A stretch of 64,000 nucleotides of DNA, from NCBI GenBank assembly GCA_934590355.1, contig CAKTOX010000005.1, positions 24,951-88,950 of the forward strand. Direction: 5' to 3'. The translations under genes and the position numbers were made by a program. This DNA comes from an uncultured Oscillospiraceae bacterium. Lineage in GTDB: Bacteria; Bacillota; Clostridia; Oscillospirales; Oscillospiraceae. The notes under the pieces are model-generated. The model saw only the letters and a program-made list of their open reading frames with translations. It searched no databases and was not told where the DNA came from. Below, piece by piece: positions 41,277-50,309 of this stretch; the first letter of the stretch is position 1, and every line of letters starts with the position of its first letter.

Positions 41277-41285
41277 TGGTACAAT
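41277..41285 (+). promoter_or_regulatory. Extended -10 promoter of yqhY-nusB
   Basis: TGGTACAAT is an extended -10 (TGn plus TACAAT) about 50 bases before yqhY and 20 bases after the spoIIIAH terminator. No good -35 is present; the T-rich stretch upstream may help. Confidence 0.55.
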
Positions 41286-41337
41286 ACTATGACAGAATTT
41301 ATGTGCCCATGGGCGCAGTCAAAATGGAGGCCATATA

Positions 41338-41700
41338 ATGAGTGAAAATTACATCAGCTGCAAGGACGAAAACGGCAGCATAAATATATCCGAAGAAGTC
41401 ATCTCCGCAATGGTACGCACGGCGGTCACCGAGGTCGAGGGCGTCGCGGCAATTTCCAATTCCACGACGGGCGAGCTTGCAGAGCTTATCGGCATAAAGT
41501 CCATGTCCAAGGGCATTACCGTGCAGATAATAGACGATACCGTTAAGGTTGATGTCGTTATACTCGTTCGCTACGGCTGCAATATCGTTAACATCGCACG
41601 CGAGGTACAGACCTCCGTGGGTGAGGTCGTTCAGGCTGTCACCGGCATTGAGAAGGCAGAAATCAACGTTCACGTTTCCGGCGTGGCATTTGAAAAGTAA
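41338..41700 (+). CDS. yqhY: Asp23/Gls24 family envelope stress protein (YqhY-like)
   Basis: A 120-residue Asp23-family protein: INISEEVISAMVRTAVTEVEGVAAI and VDVVILVRYGCNIVNIAREVQTSV are the family hallmarks. Its place just before nusB matches Bacillus yqhY. The role is unclear; in Bacillus YqhY is linked to acetyl-CoA carboxylase control. The accBC genes that lie upstream in Bacillus are missing here. Confidence 0.92.
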   Translation: MSENYISCKDENGSINISEEVISAMVRTAVTEVEGVAAISNSTTGELAELIGIKSMSKGITVQIIDDTVKVDVVILVRYGCNIVNIAREVQTSVGEVVQAVTGIEKAEINVHVSGVAFEK

Positions 41701-41718
41701 GGCACGGGGTAGGGAAAT

Positions 41719-42210
41719 ATGAAGAGAACTGCCGCAAGAGAAATAGCGGTGCAGCTCGGCTTTTGCGCAAATGCGAGCGAGAAGCCCGTTGATGAGTTGC
41801 TCAATGGCTTTTTCGATAAGGAGTATTACGAAACGCTTGCCGAGGAAAGCGAGCTTTTCGCGGAGTATCCCGAGAAAAAGCAGCAGGAGTATATAAAGCG
41901 CCTTGTCAGCACCATGGACGATTATCGCATCCAGATAGAAAAGTATATCGAGAAATATGCACAGGGCTGGAAAACCACGAGAATATCCAAGACGGCGATG
42001 GCGATCCTGCGCTGCGCGGTGTGCGAGATAATGTACATGGACGATATCCCGGCGGCAGCCGCGATAAACGAGGCCGTGGAAATGGCAAAGGGCTATGATG
42101 AGCCGGAGACCGTTGCATTTATTAACGGAGTTCTCGGCGGCTTTATGCGCGGTGAATTTCCCGATGAATCCATAGAGGATCCGACTGCCGAATCGGAGAC
42201 GGTGCAATGA
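41719..42210 (+). CDS. nusB: Transcription antitermination factor NusB
   Basis: A 163-residue all-helical protein with the conserved C-terminal AMAILRCAVCEIMYMDDIPAAAAINEAVEMAKGYDEPETVAFINGVLGG. NusB with NusE forms the rRNA antitermination complex. The stop overlaps the xseA start by 4 bases. The N-terminal part carries a longer acidic helical stretch than in short NusB proteins. Confidence 0.95.
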   Translation: MKRTAAREIAVQLGFCANASEKPVDELLNGFFDKEYYETLAEESELFAEYPEKKQQEYIKRLVSTMDDYRIQIEKYIEKYAQGWKTTRISKTAMAILRCAVCEIMYMDDIPAAAAINEAVEMAKGYDEPETVAFINGVLGGFMRGEFPDESIEDPTAESETVQ

Positions 42211-43418
42211 GCGAAAGCATCACCGTATCGGAGCTTAATCAGATAATCAAATCACTCGTGGACGGCGAACCGCTCCTTAACAGAGTATGCGTGCGCGGCG
42301 AATTATCTAACTACAAGATATATCCGTCGGGACATCACTATTTTACTCTGAAGGATGCGGAGAGCAGTCTGCGATGCGTCATGTTTAAAAGCAGTGCATC
42401 CAAGCTGCGTTTTCGCCCCGAAAGCGGTATGGGTGTAACTGCTTTTGGACGTATTTCGGTGTTCCCGCGCGACGGTGCGTATCAGCTTTACTGCTCCGAC
42501 CTCATTCCCGAGGGAACCGGCGATCTGCAAATAGCCTACGAGCAGCTCAAGGCAAAGCTCGCGGCGGAGGGCCTGTTTGACCCACGCCACAAAAAGCCGC
42601 TACCGCAGTACCCGAAGAAGATAGCGATCATAACCTCGTCTGCCGGAGCTGCGGTGCACGACATGATAAGAATACTCGGCCGCCGCTGGCCTATGACCAA
42701 GGTGGTTCTGCTTCCTGTCAGAGTTCAGGGCGTTGAAGCGCCGCCTGAAATAGTAGGAGCGATCCGCTATGCAAACCGCCATAACGTCGCTGACCTAATA
42801 ATAACAGGCCGCGGCGGCGGCTCGATCGAGGATCTGTGGGCATTTAACGATGAGCGTGTTGCAAGGGCGATATATGAGTCCGAGCTGCCCGTTATTTCCG
42901 CCGTCGGTCATGAGCCTGACGTCACGATATCGGACTACGTTGCCGACGTCAGAGCGTCAACGCCGTCAAACGCAGCGGAAATCGCCGTACCCGACGAGGC
43001 GGATATAAGAGAATTGCTTGCCAACATGAGCATTCGCCAGACTCAGGCAATGCGCAAGAGCATAACCCGCCTCAGCACGCGCCTGGATGATTTCAAGGGC
43101 CGCCGTGTGCTCAGAGATCCGATGGCGTATGTTGACACCAAGCGCTCTGAGCTCGACCATGTTCAGGACAGACTCGTTGCCGCGGCGGAAAAGCTGTGCT
43201 CTGCAAACAGGCACAAATTTGTGGCGCTGGCGTCCGCACTTGACGCCATGAGCCCGCTCAAGGTCCTCTCGCGCGGCTATGCCATAGCATCCGATGCCGA
43301 GGGCAAACTCGTAAAAAGCGTCGGAGACGTCGTCGGCGGTGATAAAATCAGCCTCAGCGTCAGCGACGGAACGATAAAATGCATTGTAGAAGAAAGCGAG
43401 GCATTTTCACATGGATAA
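42207..43418 (+). CDS. xseA: Exodeoxyribonuclease VII large subunit
   Basis: A 403-residue nuclease subunit: an N-terminal OB-fold (VRGELSNYKIYPSGHHYFTLKDAESSLRCVMF), a catalytic domain with IAIITSSAGAAVHDMIRILGRRWP and GRGGGSIEDLWAFNDERVARAI, and coiled-coil C-terminal helices. It overlaps nusB at the start and xseB by 8 bases at the end. The folD gene found here in Bacillus is absent. Confidence 0.96.
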   Translation: MSESITVSELNQIIKSLVDGEPLLNRVCVRGELSNYKIYPSGHHYFTLKDAESSLRCVMFKSSASKLRFRPESGMGVTAFGRISVFPRDGAYQLYCSDLIPEGTGDLQIAYEQLKAKLAAEGLFDPRHKKPLPQYPKKIAIITSSAGAAVHDMIRILGRRWPMTKVVLLPVRVQGVEAPPEIVGAIRYANRHNVADLIITGRGGGSIEDLWAFNDERVARAIYESELPVISAVGHEPDVTISDYVADVRASTPSNAAEIAVPDEADIRELLANMSIRQTQAMRKSITRLSTRLDDFKGRRVLRDPMAYVDTKRSELDHVQDRLVAAAEKLCSANRHKFVALASALDAMSPLKVLSRGYAIASDAEGKLVKSVGDVVGGDKISLSVSDGTIKCIVEESEAFSHG

Positions 43419-43638
43419 TAAAGATATGAGCTTTGAAGCGTCTATCAAAAGACTTGACGAGATAGTGAAGCTGCTCGAAAAGGGCGATGCACCTCTGAGC
43501 GAGTCGCTCAAGCTCTTTGAGGAGGGCACGGAGCTCATCGATAATTGCGATACGCTTCTTAACGAAGCGGAGCAGAAGGTCGTTAAGCTCAGAAAAGGTC
43601 AGGACGGCGAACCGGAAGAACTTCCGTTTGAGGAATAA
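43411..43638 (+). CDS. xseB: Exodeoxyribonuclease VII small subunit
   Basis: A 75-residue, all-helical small subunit with the family pattern SFEASIKRLDEIVKLLEKGDAPLSESLKLFEEGTELI. It starts inside the end of xseA, as is usual, so that several copies per large subunit can be made by coupling. Confidence 0.95.
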   Translation: MDNKDMSFEASIKRLDEIVKLLEKGDAPLSESLKLFEEGTELIDNCDTLLNEAEQKVVKLRKGQDGEPEELPFEE

Positions 43639-43641
43639 ACG

Positions 43642-44508
43642 ATGACGGCTAAAGAATATAAAAATCTCATAGACGGAAGGCTCGGGACTTTTTTCACCCC
43701 CTCCGGTCTTCCGTATGACGGACTGCTCGAGTCCATGAATTACAGCCTTACGGCGGGTGGTAAGCGCATCCGCCCGACTCTTGTTTTGGAGTTTTGCCGC
43801 ATTTCCGGCGGAGATACCGAAAAAGCGCTCCCCGTTGCCTGCGCCATCGAGATGCTGCACACGTATAGCCTTATCCACGACGACCTACCGTGCATGGATA
43901 ACGATGAGTTGCGCCGCGGCAAGCCCACAAACCACGTTGTTTACGGCGAATGCACCGCAACCCTTGCCGGTGATGCTCTTCAGGCGGAGGCCTTCGGCAC
44001 GATCGCGCGCTCCGAGCTTTGCGCGCAGGCGAAGGCTGATTGCGTGCGCATCCTTGCCGACGCCGTCGGCTGCGACGGAATGTGTGCGGGGCAGTACCTC
44101 GATATGGCGGGCGAGAATAAGCAGCTCACCGAGGCTGACCTTAACGAGATAAACTCCCGCAAGACCGGCGCGCTTTTGATCGCTGCGTGCTGCATGGGCG
44201 TTGCGGCAGCAGGCGGCAGCGAAGAAATGCTCAATGCGGCTGCGGCTTACGGCGCTGCGATTGGCGCCGCATTCCAGATACGCGACGATATTCTCGACGT
44301 TATAAGTACGAGCGAGCAGCTCGGCAAGCCCATTGGCTCCGATGCCGACGAGCATAAAAACACCTATATGGCGCTGCTGGGCGAAAAAAAGTGCATGGAA
44401 ATGGTCGAAAAGCTCACCGAAACGGCGAAAAGCGAGCTAAAAAAGGCATTTACGGACGCTGATTTCCTCTGCTCGCTTGCCGATTCCATGGTAACAAGAG
44501 TAAACTGA
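43642..44508 (+). CDS. ispA: Polyprenyl (farnesyl/geranyl) diphosphate synthase
   Basis: A 288-residue prenyltransferase condensing IPP with allylic diphosphates. Two Asp-rich motifs are present: the first in HDDLPCMDNDELRRGKPTNH (about residues 78-85; the two extra residues of the first motif suit a bacterial farnesyl synthase) and the second in FQIRDDILDV (about 214). It starts 3 bases after xseB and ends before a strong hairpin. Together with dxs just downstream it forms the isoprenoid pair known from Bacillus. Confidence 0.95.
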   Translation: MTAKEYKNLIDGRLGTFFTPSGLPYDGLLESMNYSLTAGGKRIRPTLVLEFCRISGGDTEKALPVACAIEMLHTYSLIHDDLPCMDNDELRRGKPTNHVVYGECTATLAGDALQAEAFGTIARSELCAQAKADCVRILADAVGCDGMCAGQYLDMAGENKQLTEADLNEINSRKTGALLIAACCMGVAAAGGSEEMLNAAAAYGAAIGAAFQIRDDILDVISTSEQLGKPIGSDADEHKNTYMALLGEKKCMEMVEKLTETAKSELKKAFTDADFLCSLADSMVTRVN

Positions 44509-44524
44509 AAGTGAATAAACCGTA

Positions 44525-44569
44525 AAACCGCGGCAAATGTCTATTGTAATATTTGCCGCGGTTTGTTAT
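44525..44569 (+). terminator. Hairpin terminator between ispA and dxs
   Basis: AAACCGCGGCAAAT and ATTTGCCGCGGTTT form a perfect 14-bp stem around a 12-base loop, followed by the T-rich TTTGTTATT. It likely reduces read-through into dxs, which may have its own weak promoter in the AT-rich gap (TATTAT at 44584-44589, without a convincing -35). Confidence 0.8.
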
Positions 44570-44620
44570 TATGTATGATAGCATATTATGCGAATAAACA
44601 GCTAATAACGAGGTATTGTT

Positions 44621-46465
44621 TTGAATATTCTGAATAAAGTCAATTCCTCTAACGATATTAAGAGGCTCAGCCCACAGGAGCTTCCGGAGCTTTGTGAGGA
44701 GCTCAGAGAGTTTATAATTGACAGTGTTTCCAAAACCGGCGGTCATCTCGCGTCCAATCTCGGCACGGTCGAGCTCACCGTCGCGCTGCACAGAGTATAT
44801 GACAGCTCGGTCGATCGAATCGTATTTGACGTCGGTCACCAAAGCTATGCGCACAAGATAATAACCGGCAGGCGCGATAAATTTGACACTCTGCGGTGCT
44901 ACGGCGGACTGTCCGGCTTTCCGAAGCCGTATGAAGCGGACGACGATGCATTCATAGCGGGGCACGCGTCTAACTCCGTCTCGGTCGCCCTCGGCATGGC
45001 ACGGGCACGCACGGTGCGGCATGAGGACTATAACGTCGTTGCCGTAATAGGCGATGGCGCGCTCACGGGCGGTCTTGCGTATGAGGGACTTGCAAATGTC
45101 GGCGGCAGCAACGAGCCGATGGTCATCATCCTCAACGATAACGGAATGAGCATAAACGGCAACGTCGGCGGCATGGCAAAGCTCCTGTCTAAGGAGCGTG
45201 TCAAGCCCGGTTATATTAACTTTAAGCGCTGGTATCGCAGCACCTTCAGCAGCATGAAGGGCGTTTACAACGCCAATCATAAGCTCAAGGAGATACTCAA
45301 AAAGTCCATATTGCCGACAAATATGTTCGACTCCATGGGCATTTACTATCTCGGTCCCGTTGACGGGCATGATGTTGAGCAGCTTGAGACGGTCATTCGC
45401 TGGGCAAAGGAAATGGACACGCCTGTGCTCGTACACGTTATAAGCAAAAAGGGCAAGGGCTGCAAATATGCCGAGGAGCACCCGGACAAGTATCACGGCG
45501 TCGGCAAATTCGATCCCAAGACGGGAAAGATGCCGGACTCCGGCCCGTGCTTTTCCTCCGTTTTCGGTCAAAAGCTCACCCAGCTTGCCGAAATCAATCA
45601 CAACATCGTCGCGATCACGGCGGCAATGTGCGCAGGCACGGGGCTCACGGAGTTTTCCGAGCGCTTCCCGCAGCGCTTTTTCGATGTCGGCATAGCCGAG
45701 GAGCACGCAGTTTCCATGGCATCGGGTATGGCAAAGCAGGGGCTCGTGCCTGTCGTTGCGATATACTCGGGCTTTCTCCAGCGCGCGTATGATATGCTCA
45801 TACATGATGTTTCGCTTCAAGACCTACACGTTGTGTTTTGCGTTGACAGAGCGGGGCTTGTCGGCACGGACGGTGAGACCCACCACGGTGCGTTCGATGT
45901 AAGCTATCTGCGCTCCGTTCCGCATATGCAGATACTGTGCCCCGCTAGCTTTGCCGAGCTCGAAAAGATGCTAGATGAGGCTGTCAACAAAATGGACGGC
46001 CCCGTTGCGATACGCTATCCGCGCGGAGGAGAGGGAAGATACACAGTTTGCGATACAAGCCCTTGCGTAAAGCTGCGCAACGGTACGGATATGACCATCT
46101 GCGCTTACGGAACTACCGTGAATATCGCCCTTGACGCGGCGGCTATACTTGCCGAGCGCGGGATACACTCGGATGTGTTTAAGCTCTCAAGACTTGATAC
46201 ACAGCCGTATGACGATATAATTGCGTCCATCTCGAAAACCGGAGTTTTCATGATGAGCGAGGAAGTCTGCAAGGCCTCGTGCATTGCCGATGACATACTT
46301 GCCGCAGCGGAAAGAGCCGGAGTCGGACTCAAGGCGGCGTACACGCCGAATCTCGGCAGCGGCATAGTCGTTCAGGGCACCGTGCCCGAGCTTTTAAAGC
46401 ACTGCGGTCTTGACGCGCAGAGCCTTGCCGACAAGGCTGAGGAGATCGTGAGGGGTGGCAAATGA
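44621..46465 (+). CDS. dxs: 1-deoxy-D-xylulose-5-phosphate synthase
   Basis: A 614-residue thiamine-diphosphate enzyme, first step of the MEP pathway. The ThDP motif GDGALTGGLAYEGLANVG begins near residue 144, a GHASNSVSVALGMA segment precedes it, and the C-terminal half has the AEEHAVSMASGMAKQG and DRAGLVGTDGETHHG transketolase motifs. The start is TTG 44621 with GAGGT 6 bases upstream. It overlaps tlyA by 4 bases. The family is usually about 620 residues, so it is complete. Confidence 0.96.
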   Translation: MNILNKVNSSNDIKRLSPQELPELCEELREFIIDSVSKTGGHLASNLGTVELTVALHRVYDSSVDRIVFDVGHQSYAHKIITGRRDKFDTLRCYGGLSGFPKPYEADDDAFIAGHASNSVSVALGMARARTVRHEDYNVVAVIGDGALTGGLAYEGLANVGGSNEPMVIILNDNGMSINGNVGGMAKLLSKERVKPGYINFKRWYRSTFSSMKGVYNANHKLKEILKKSILPTNMFDSMGIYYLGPVDGHDVEQLETVIRWAKEMDTPVLVHVISKKGKGCKYAEEHPDKYHGVGKFDPKTGKMPDSGPCFSSVFGQKLTQLAEINHNIVAITAAMCAGTGLTEFSERFPQRFFDVGIAEEHAVSMASGMAKQGLVPVVAIYSGFLQRAYDMLIHDVSLQDLHVVFCVDRAGLVGTDGETHHGAFDVSYLRSVPHMQILCPASFAELEKMLDEAVNKMDGPVAIRYPRGGEGRYTVCDTSPCVKLRNGTDMTICAYGTTVNIALDAAAILAERGIHSDVFKLSRLDTQPYDDIIASISKTGVFMMSEEVCKASCIADDILAAAERAGVGLKAAYTPNLGSGIVVQGTVPELLKHCGLDAQSLADKAEEIVRGGK

Positions 46466-47256
46466 AAAAAATAAGATTGGATCAGCTCGTGTTTGACCTC
46501 GGCTTGACCGAGAGCCGCGAGCGGGCCAAGACTACGATAATGAGCGGGCTTGTCTTTGTTGACGGACAGCGCGCCGATAAGCCCGGAATGCAGGTCAGCC
46601 CCAACGCAAGCGTTGAAGTCAAGGGCGCTGCGCTTCCGTATGTGAGCCGCGGCGGTCTGAAGCTTGAAAAAGCGCTCAAGGTCTTTCCAATTGACCCGAG
46701 CGGCCGTACCTGCATTGACTGCGGTGCTTCCACCGGCGGCTTTACAGACGTTCTGCTCAAAAACGGAGCTGCTAAGGTCTATTCCATTGACGTCGGTTAC
46801 GGTCAGCTTGCATGGAGCCTCCGTCAGGATGAGCGCGTTATAAATATGGAGCGCACAAATATCAGATATATAAGCTCCGAGCAGATACCCGAGCCGATCG
46901 ACCTTGCGGTAATGGATCTCTCCTTTATTTCCGTTAAGCTCGTTCTGCCCGCGGTTTGCTCGCTCCTAAAGGACGGCGGCGAGCTCATGTGCCTTATTAA
47001 GCCGCAGTTTGAAGCCGGCAGGGAAGAGGTCGGCAAGAAGGGCGTCGTGCGCGATAAAGCGGTGCACCTTGCCGTTATCGAAAGCATACTCGATTTTGCG
47101 CCGAGCGTCGGTATGGCCGTGCGCGGTCTGGATTTTTCACCTATAAAGGGTCCCGAGGGAAACAGGGAATACCTGTGCTACATGAAAAAGGGCGGCGAAG
47201 CTGCGCCTGATATTGACGCTGCGGCAGTGGTCGAGGCGTCGCATGAATGCTTGTGA
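46462..47256 (+). CDS. tlyA: TlyA family rRNA (cytidine-2'-O)-methyltransferase
   Basis: A 264-residue protein with an N-terminal S4 RNA-binding domain (IRLDQLVFDLGLTESRERAKTTIMSGLVFVDG) and an FtsJ/TlyA-type SAM methyltransferase domain (DCGASTGGFTDVLLKNGAAKVYSIDVGYGQLAW). Equivalent to Bacillus YqxC. The role in this organism (rRNA 2'-O methylation) is inferred from the family. It overlaps dxs at its start. Confidence 0.94.
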   Translation: MKKIRLDQLVFDLGLTESRERAKTTIMSGLVFVDGQRADKPGMQVSPNASVEVKGAALPYVSRGGLKLEKALKVFPIDPSGRTCIDCGASTGGFTDVLLKNGAAKVYSIDVGYGQLAWSLRQDERVINMERTNIRYISSEQIPEPIDLAVMDLSFISVKLVLPAVCSLLKDGGELMCLIKPQFEAGREEVGKKGVVRDKAVHLAVIESILDFAPSVGMAVRGLDFSPIKGPEGNREYLCYMKKGGEAAPDIDAAAVVEASHECL

Positions 47257-47263
47257 GGTTAAA

Positions 47264-48130
47264 ATGTCAAGACTTATTGTACTGTGTCCGAATCCGTACA
47301 GGGATATCGGCCTTGAGCTGACAAAGAAGATAAAAAACATGCTTCAAACCAACGGCTATAGTACCGCAGTGTGTCCGGTTTTCGGCTCGCGCGATGAAGC
47401 GGCCATTCCCGATGACGTCGAGCTCACGCCGTGGAGCGCCGCTTTGAACGATACCGCTCTTTATGTGGTCATCGGCGGCGACGGTACCATACTGCACACC
47501 GCGCGTTATCTCAATCACCCTCAAACGCCTATGCTCGGCGTTAACCTCGGCACGAAGGGCTTTATGGCGTCTGTCGAGCCGGAGGAATTAGGGCTCATTC
47601 TTGAGGCGGCAGCAGGAAACTATTCATCGAGCTACCGCATGATGATAGACGTCAAGCTTATTCGCGGCGGCGAGGTCATTTATTCCGACGTTGCGCTTAA
47701 CGATGCCGTTATTCACGGTATGGGAGACTGCATTAAGCTTACTTCTTTCTGCGATAAAGAGCGCATCATGAGTTATTCCGGCGACGGTATAATTATCGCA
47801 ACTCCTACGGGGTCAACAGGCTATTCTATGTCTGCCGGAGGCCCGATAGTCGAGCCGGAGGCAAAAAACTTCATTGTTTCACCTATTTGCGCGCATTATA
47901 TCGGCGCACGCAGCTTTGTTCTCTCGCCCAATCACGAGATAACGGTAAAAGCCGACATGATGCACAACCGCCGCGCATATGTATCCGTTGACGGCACCGA
48001 CGGCTTTGAGCTTGCAAACGAGGATATCGTCGTTATAAGCAAATCCGCAAAGCAGTCAGACCTCATTTACCTCGGCGACCGCAGCTTTTACGATTCGACA
48101 TTTGACAAATTGCAATATAAAATTCAGTAA
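47264..48130 (+). CDS. nadK: NAD kinase
   Basis: A 288-residue enzyme making NADP from NAD and ATP. The GGDGTIL motif is at about residues 70-76, with NLGTKGFMASVEPEEL and TPTGSTGYSMSAGGPIV following. ATG 47264 is chosen because GAGGTTAAA lies before it; the open frame extends upstream into tlyA but without a good site. It lies between tlyA and argR as in many Firmicutes. Confidence 0.96.
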   Translation: MSRLIVLCPNPYRDIGLELTKKIKNMLQTNGYSTAVCPVFGSRDEAAIPDDVELTPWSAALNDTALYVVIGGDGTILHTARYLNHPQTPMLGVNLGTKGFMASVEPEELGLILEAAAGNYSSSYRMMIDVKLIRGGEVIYSDVALNDAVIHGMGDCIKLTSFCDKERIMSYSGDGIIIATPTGSTGYSMSAGGPIVEPEAKNFIVSPICAHYIGARSFVLSPNHEITVKADMMHNRRAYVSVDGTDGFELANEDIVVISKSAKQSDLIYLGDRSFYDSTFDKLQYKIQ

Positions 48131-48144
48131 AAGGAGGAGAATAG

Positions 48145-48594
48145 TTGAAATCATCAAGACAGAGCGTTATCCTTCAGATAATTGCCGAACAGGAGATAGA
48201 AACGCAAAGCCAGCTCATTGATGCCCTTGCCGCGCGTGGTGTTACCAGCACTCAGGCTACGCTCTCGCGTGACATAAAGCAGCTTCATCTCATAAAGGAG
48301 CTCGGAAATAACGGCCGCTACCACTATGTCGTCAGCGGAAAATCCAAGAGCAACGACCATGATATTCGCCTTCGCAAAATATTCAGGGAGAGCGTTACGT
48401 CGTATGCCATCGCGCAGAATATAATCGTAATAAAGACTCTGCCCGGACTCGCATCGGCTGCGTGCTCAACACTTGATTCCATGCATATTGACACCCTTGT
48501 CGGCACCCTTGCCGGAGATGACACCGCATTTCTCGCCATGAAGGATTATAATGCGGCAGTCGAGTTGTGCCGCGAGATAGAAGAAATGTTCTGA
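48145..48594 (+). CDS. argR: Arginine repressor
   Basis: A 149-residue ArgR/AhrC regulator with an N-terminal winged helix (QSQLIDALAARGVTSTQATLSRDIKQLHLIKE) and a C-terminal arginine-binding hexamerisation domain (GLASAACSTLDSMHIDTLVGTLAGDDTAFLAM). The start is TTG 48145 with GGAGGAGA before it. No arginine genes are in the window. The argR-recN pairing is ancient in Firmicutes. Confidence 0.95.
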   Translation: MKSSRQSVILQIIAEQEIETQSQLIDALAARGVTSTQATLSRDIKQLHLIKELGNNGRYHYVVSGKSKSNDHDIRLRKIFRESVTSYAIAQNIIVIKTLPGLASAACSTLDSMHIDTLVGTLAGDDTAFLAMKDYNAAVELCREIEEMF

Positions 48595-48605
48595 GAAGGA
48601 TCGCC

Positions 48606-50291
48606 ATGCTTACTGAGCTGCATATTGAAAACATTGCCGTAATTGAAAAAGCCGATATTGAATTCGGCAGAGGTCTCACCGTCCTGACCGGTGAAACAGG
48701 CGCAGGCAAGTCGATAATCGTCGACTCGCTCAGTGCTGTCCTTGGTGCGCGCACAAGCAGGGAGATAGTGCGCTCGGGAGCGGAGTACGGAACCGTTTCG
48801 GCGGTGTTTGAGTCAGACAATGCGCGGCAATGGTTTCTTGACAATGACATTGATCCCGAGGATGAAATAATAATAAGACGTAGAATTTCCGCCGACGGCA
48901 AGAATAACTGCCGCGTCTGCGGAAATCCCGTGACAGTTTCTCAGCTGCGTCAGCTCGGTGCGCTGCTTTTGGATATTCACGGTCAGAATGACGGCCGCCA
49001 GCTTATGGACGAGGCCTCACACCGCGCATATCTTGACGGCTTCGGCGGCACCGAAAAGGAGCTGTCCGATTTTCGGAATGCTTACGGCGAATACACGGCC
49101 TGCAAGAAGGAGATAGAGAAGCTTTCGATGGATGAGGCGGAAAAAGAGCGCCTTGCCGACAGCCTCAGATACAAGATAGACGAGCTCGAAAAAGCCGAGC
49201 TCAAAATAGGCGAGGAGGACGAGCTGCTCGCGCGGCGCGACCTGCTCCGAAATTCCGAAAAGCTCACGGAGGCTCTTGACGGAGCGTACAGCGCTTTGTA
49301 TGCCTGTGATGAAAATGCCGGCTCTCTTGTGGACGAAGCGGCGGCTCTCGTGTCAAAGGCGGCGCTCATTTCCGATGACCTGCGCGAAACGGCAGATATA
49401 ATAAGCAATGCTTCGTCGCTTATATACGACGCATCGGAGCGTATCCGCGATTTCCGCGATTCGCTTGAGTTTTCGCCCGACGAGTATGACAGACTTGAGA
49501 CCCGCGCTGCGCTGCTGCGCCGCTTGCAGAGAAAATACGGCGCCGACGAAGCGGGGCTTATTCAGCTTCTCGACGACAGCCGTCAGCAGCTTTCGATGCT
49601 TGAATATTCCGACGATATGCTCAAAAAGCTGCAAAAGCAGCTCCTTGAGCGCACCGACGTCTGCCGCAAAAAAGCAGCCATGCTCACTGCCTGCCGTAAA
49701 AAGGCCGCGGAGATGCTGGAGGACAGGATCTGCTCAGAGCTCAAGGATCTCAGCATGCCCTCGGTGAGATTTAAAGTCACCGTAGAGCCTCTTGAAAGCA
49801 CAGTTGGCTTTGAGCGCAGCGGTGCCGACGATGTGCGCTTTCTCATCTCCGCAAATGCGGGTATGGAGCTTGGGCGCATATCCAAAATCGCGTCCGGAGG
49901 TGAGCTCAGCCGCATCATGCTTGCGATGAAAACGGCATTTTCGGATAACGATCCCATCGAGACCATGGTGTTTGACGAAATCGACACCGGAGTGTCCGGC
50001 ATCGCGGCTCAGCGTGTCGGAGAGAAAATGTCCGACCTTTCTCGCGGAAAGCAGGTATTGTGCATTACGCATCTGCCGCAGATAGCGGCTCTTGCCGACA
50101 GTCATGATAAGATAGAAAAGGCCGAGCGCGGCGGGAAAACCTACACGGTCGTCAAGGAGCTTGACCGTCAAGGACGCAGAATGGAGCTTGCAAGACTGTA
50201 CGGCGGCGACGTTATCACTGAAACAACGCTTGCCGGAGCAGAGGAGCAGCTCTCCGCCGCGGATAAATATAAGTTGACAAGAAACGATTAG
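48606..50291 (+). CDS. recN: DNA repair protein RecN
   Basis: A 561-residue SMC-like ATPase of double-strand break repair: MLTELHIENIAVIEKADIEFGRGLTVLTGETGAGKS with Walker A at about residues 29-36, two long coiled-coil arms around 150-360, and the C-terminal ABC signature ASGGELSRIMLAMK and Walker B VFDEIDTGVSG. ATG 48606 is used, 11 bases after the argR stop, preceded by AAGGA. The last 20 bases carry the promoter of the downstream T-box RNA. The usual next genes spoIVB and spo0A are not here. Confidence 0.96.
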   Translation: MLTELHIENIAVIEKADIEFGRGLTVLTGETGAGKSIIVDSLSAVLGARTSREIVRSGAEYGTVSAVFESDNARQWFLDNDIDPEDEIIIRRRISADGKNNCRVCGNPVTVSQLRQLGALLLDIHGQNDGRQLMDEASHRAYLDGFGGTEKELSDFRNAYGEYTACKKEIEKLSMDEAEKERLADSLRYKIDELEKAELKIGEEDELLARRDLLRNSEKLTEALDGAYSALYACDENAGSLVDEAAALVSKAALISDDLRETADIISNASSLIYDASERIRDFRDSLEFSPDEYDRLETRAALLRRLQRKYGADEAGLIQLLDDSRQQLSMLEYSDDMLKKLQKQLLERTDVCRKKAAMLTACRKKAAEMLEDRICSELKDLSMPSVRFKVTVEPLESTVGFERSGADDVRFLISANAGMELGRISKIASGGELSRIMLAMKTAFSDNDPIETMVFDEIDTGVSGIAAQRVGEKMSDLSRGKQVLCITHLPQIAALADSHDKIEKAERGGKTYTVVKELDRQGRRMELARLYGGDVITETTLAGAEEQLSAADKYKLTRND

Positions 50292-50302
50292 TTTAGTATA
50301 AT
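50274..50302 (+). promoter_or_regulatory. Perfect consensus sigma-A promoter of the tyrosine T-box operon
   Basis: TTGACA (50274-50279), exactly 17 bp, TATAAT (50297-50302): the best promoter in the window. The -35 lies in the last codons of recN and the -10 just after its stop. Transcription would begin near 50309, at the start of the T-box RNA. Confidence 0.93.
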
Positions 50303-50309
50303 CCGAAAC

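Noticed and set aside
44450..45820. 456-codon open frame on the minus strand opposite dxs
   Set aside because: A shadow of dxs. The plus-strand reading has all motifs of a conserved enzyme; the antisense product resembles nothing known and would cross the ispA-dxs terminator.
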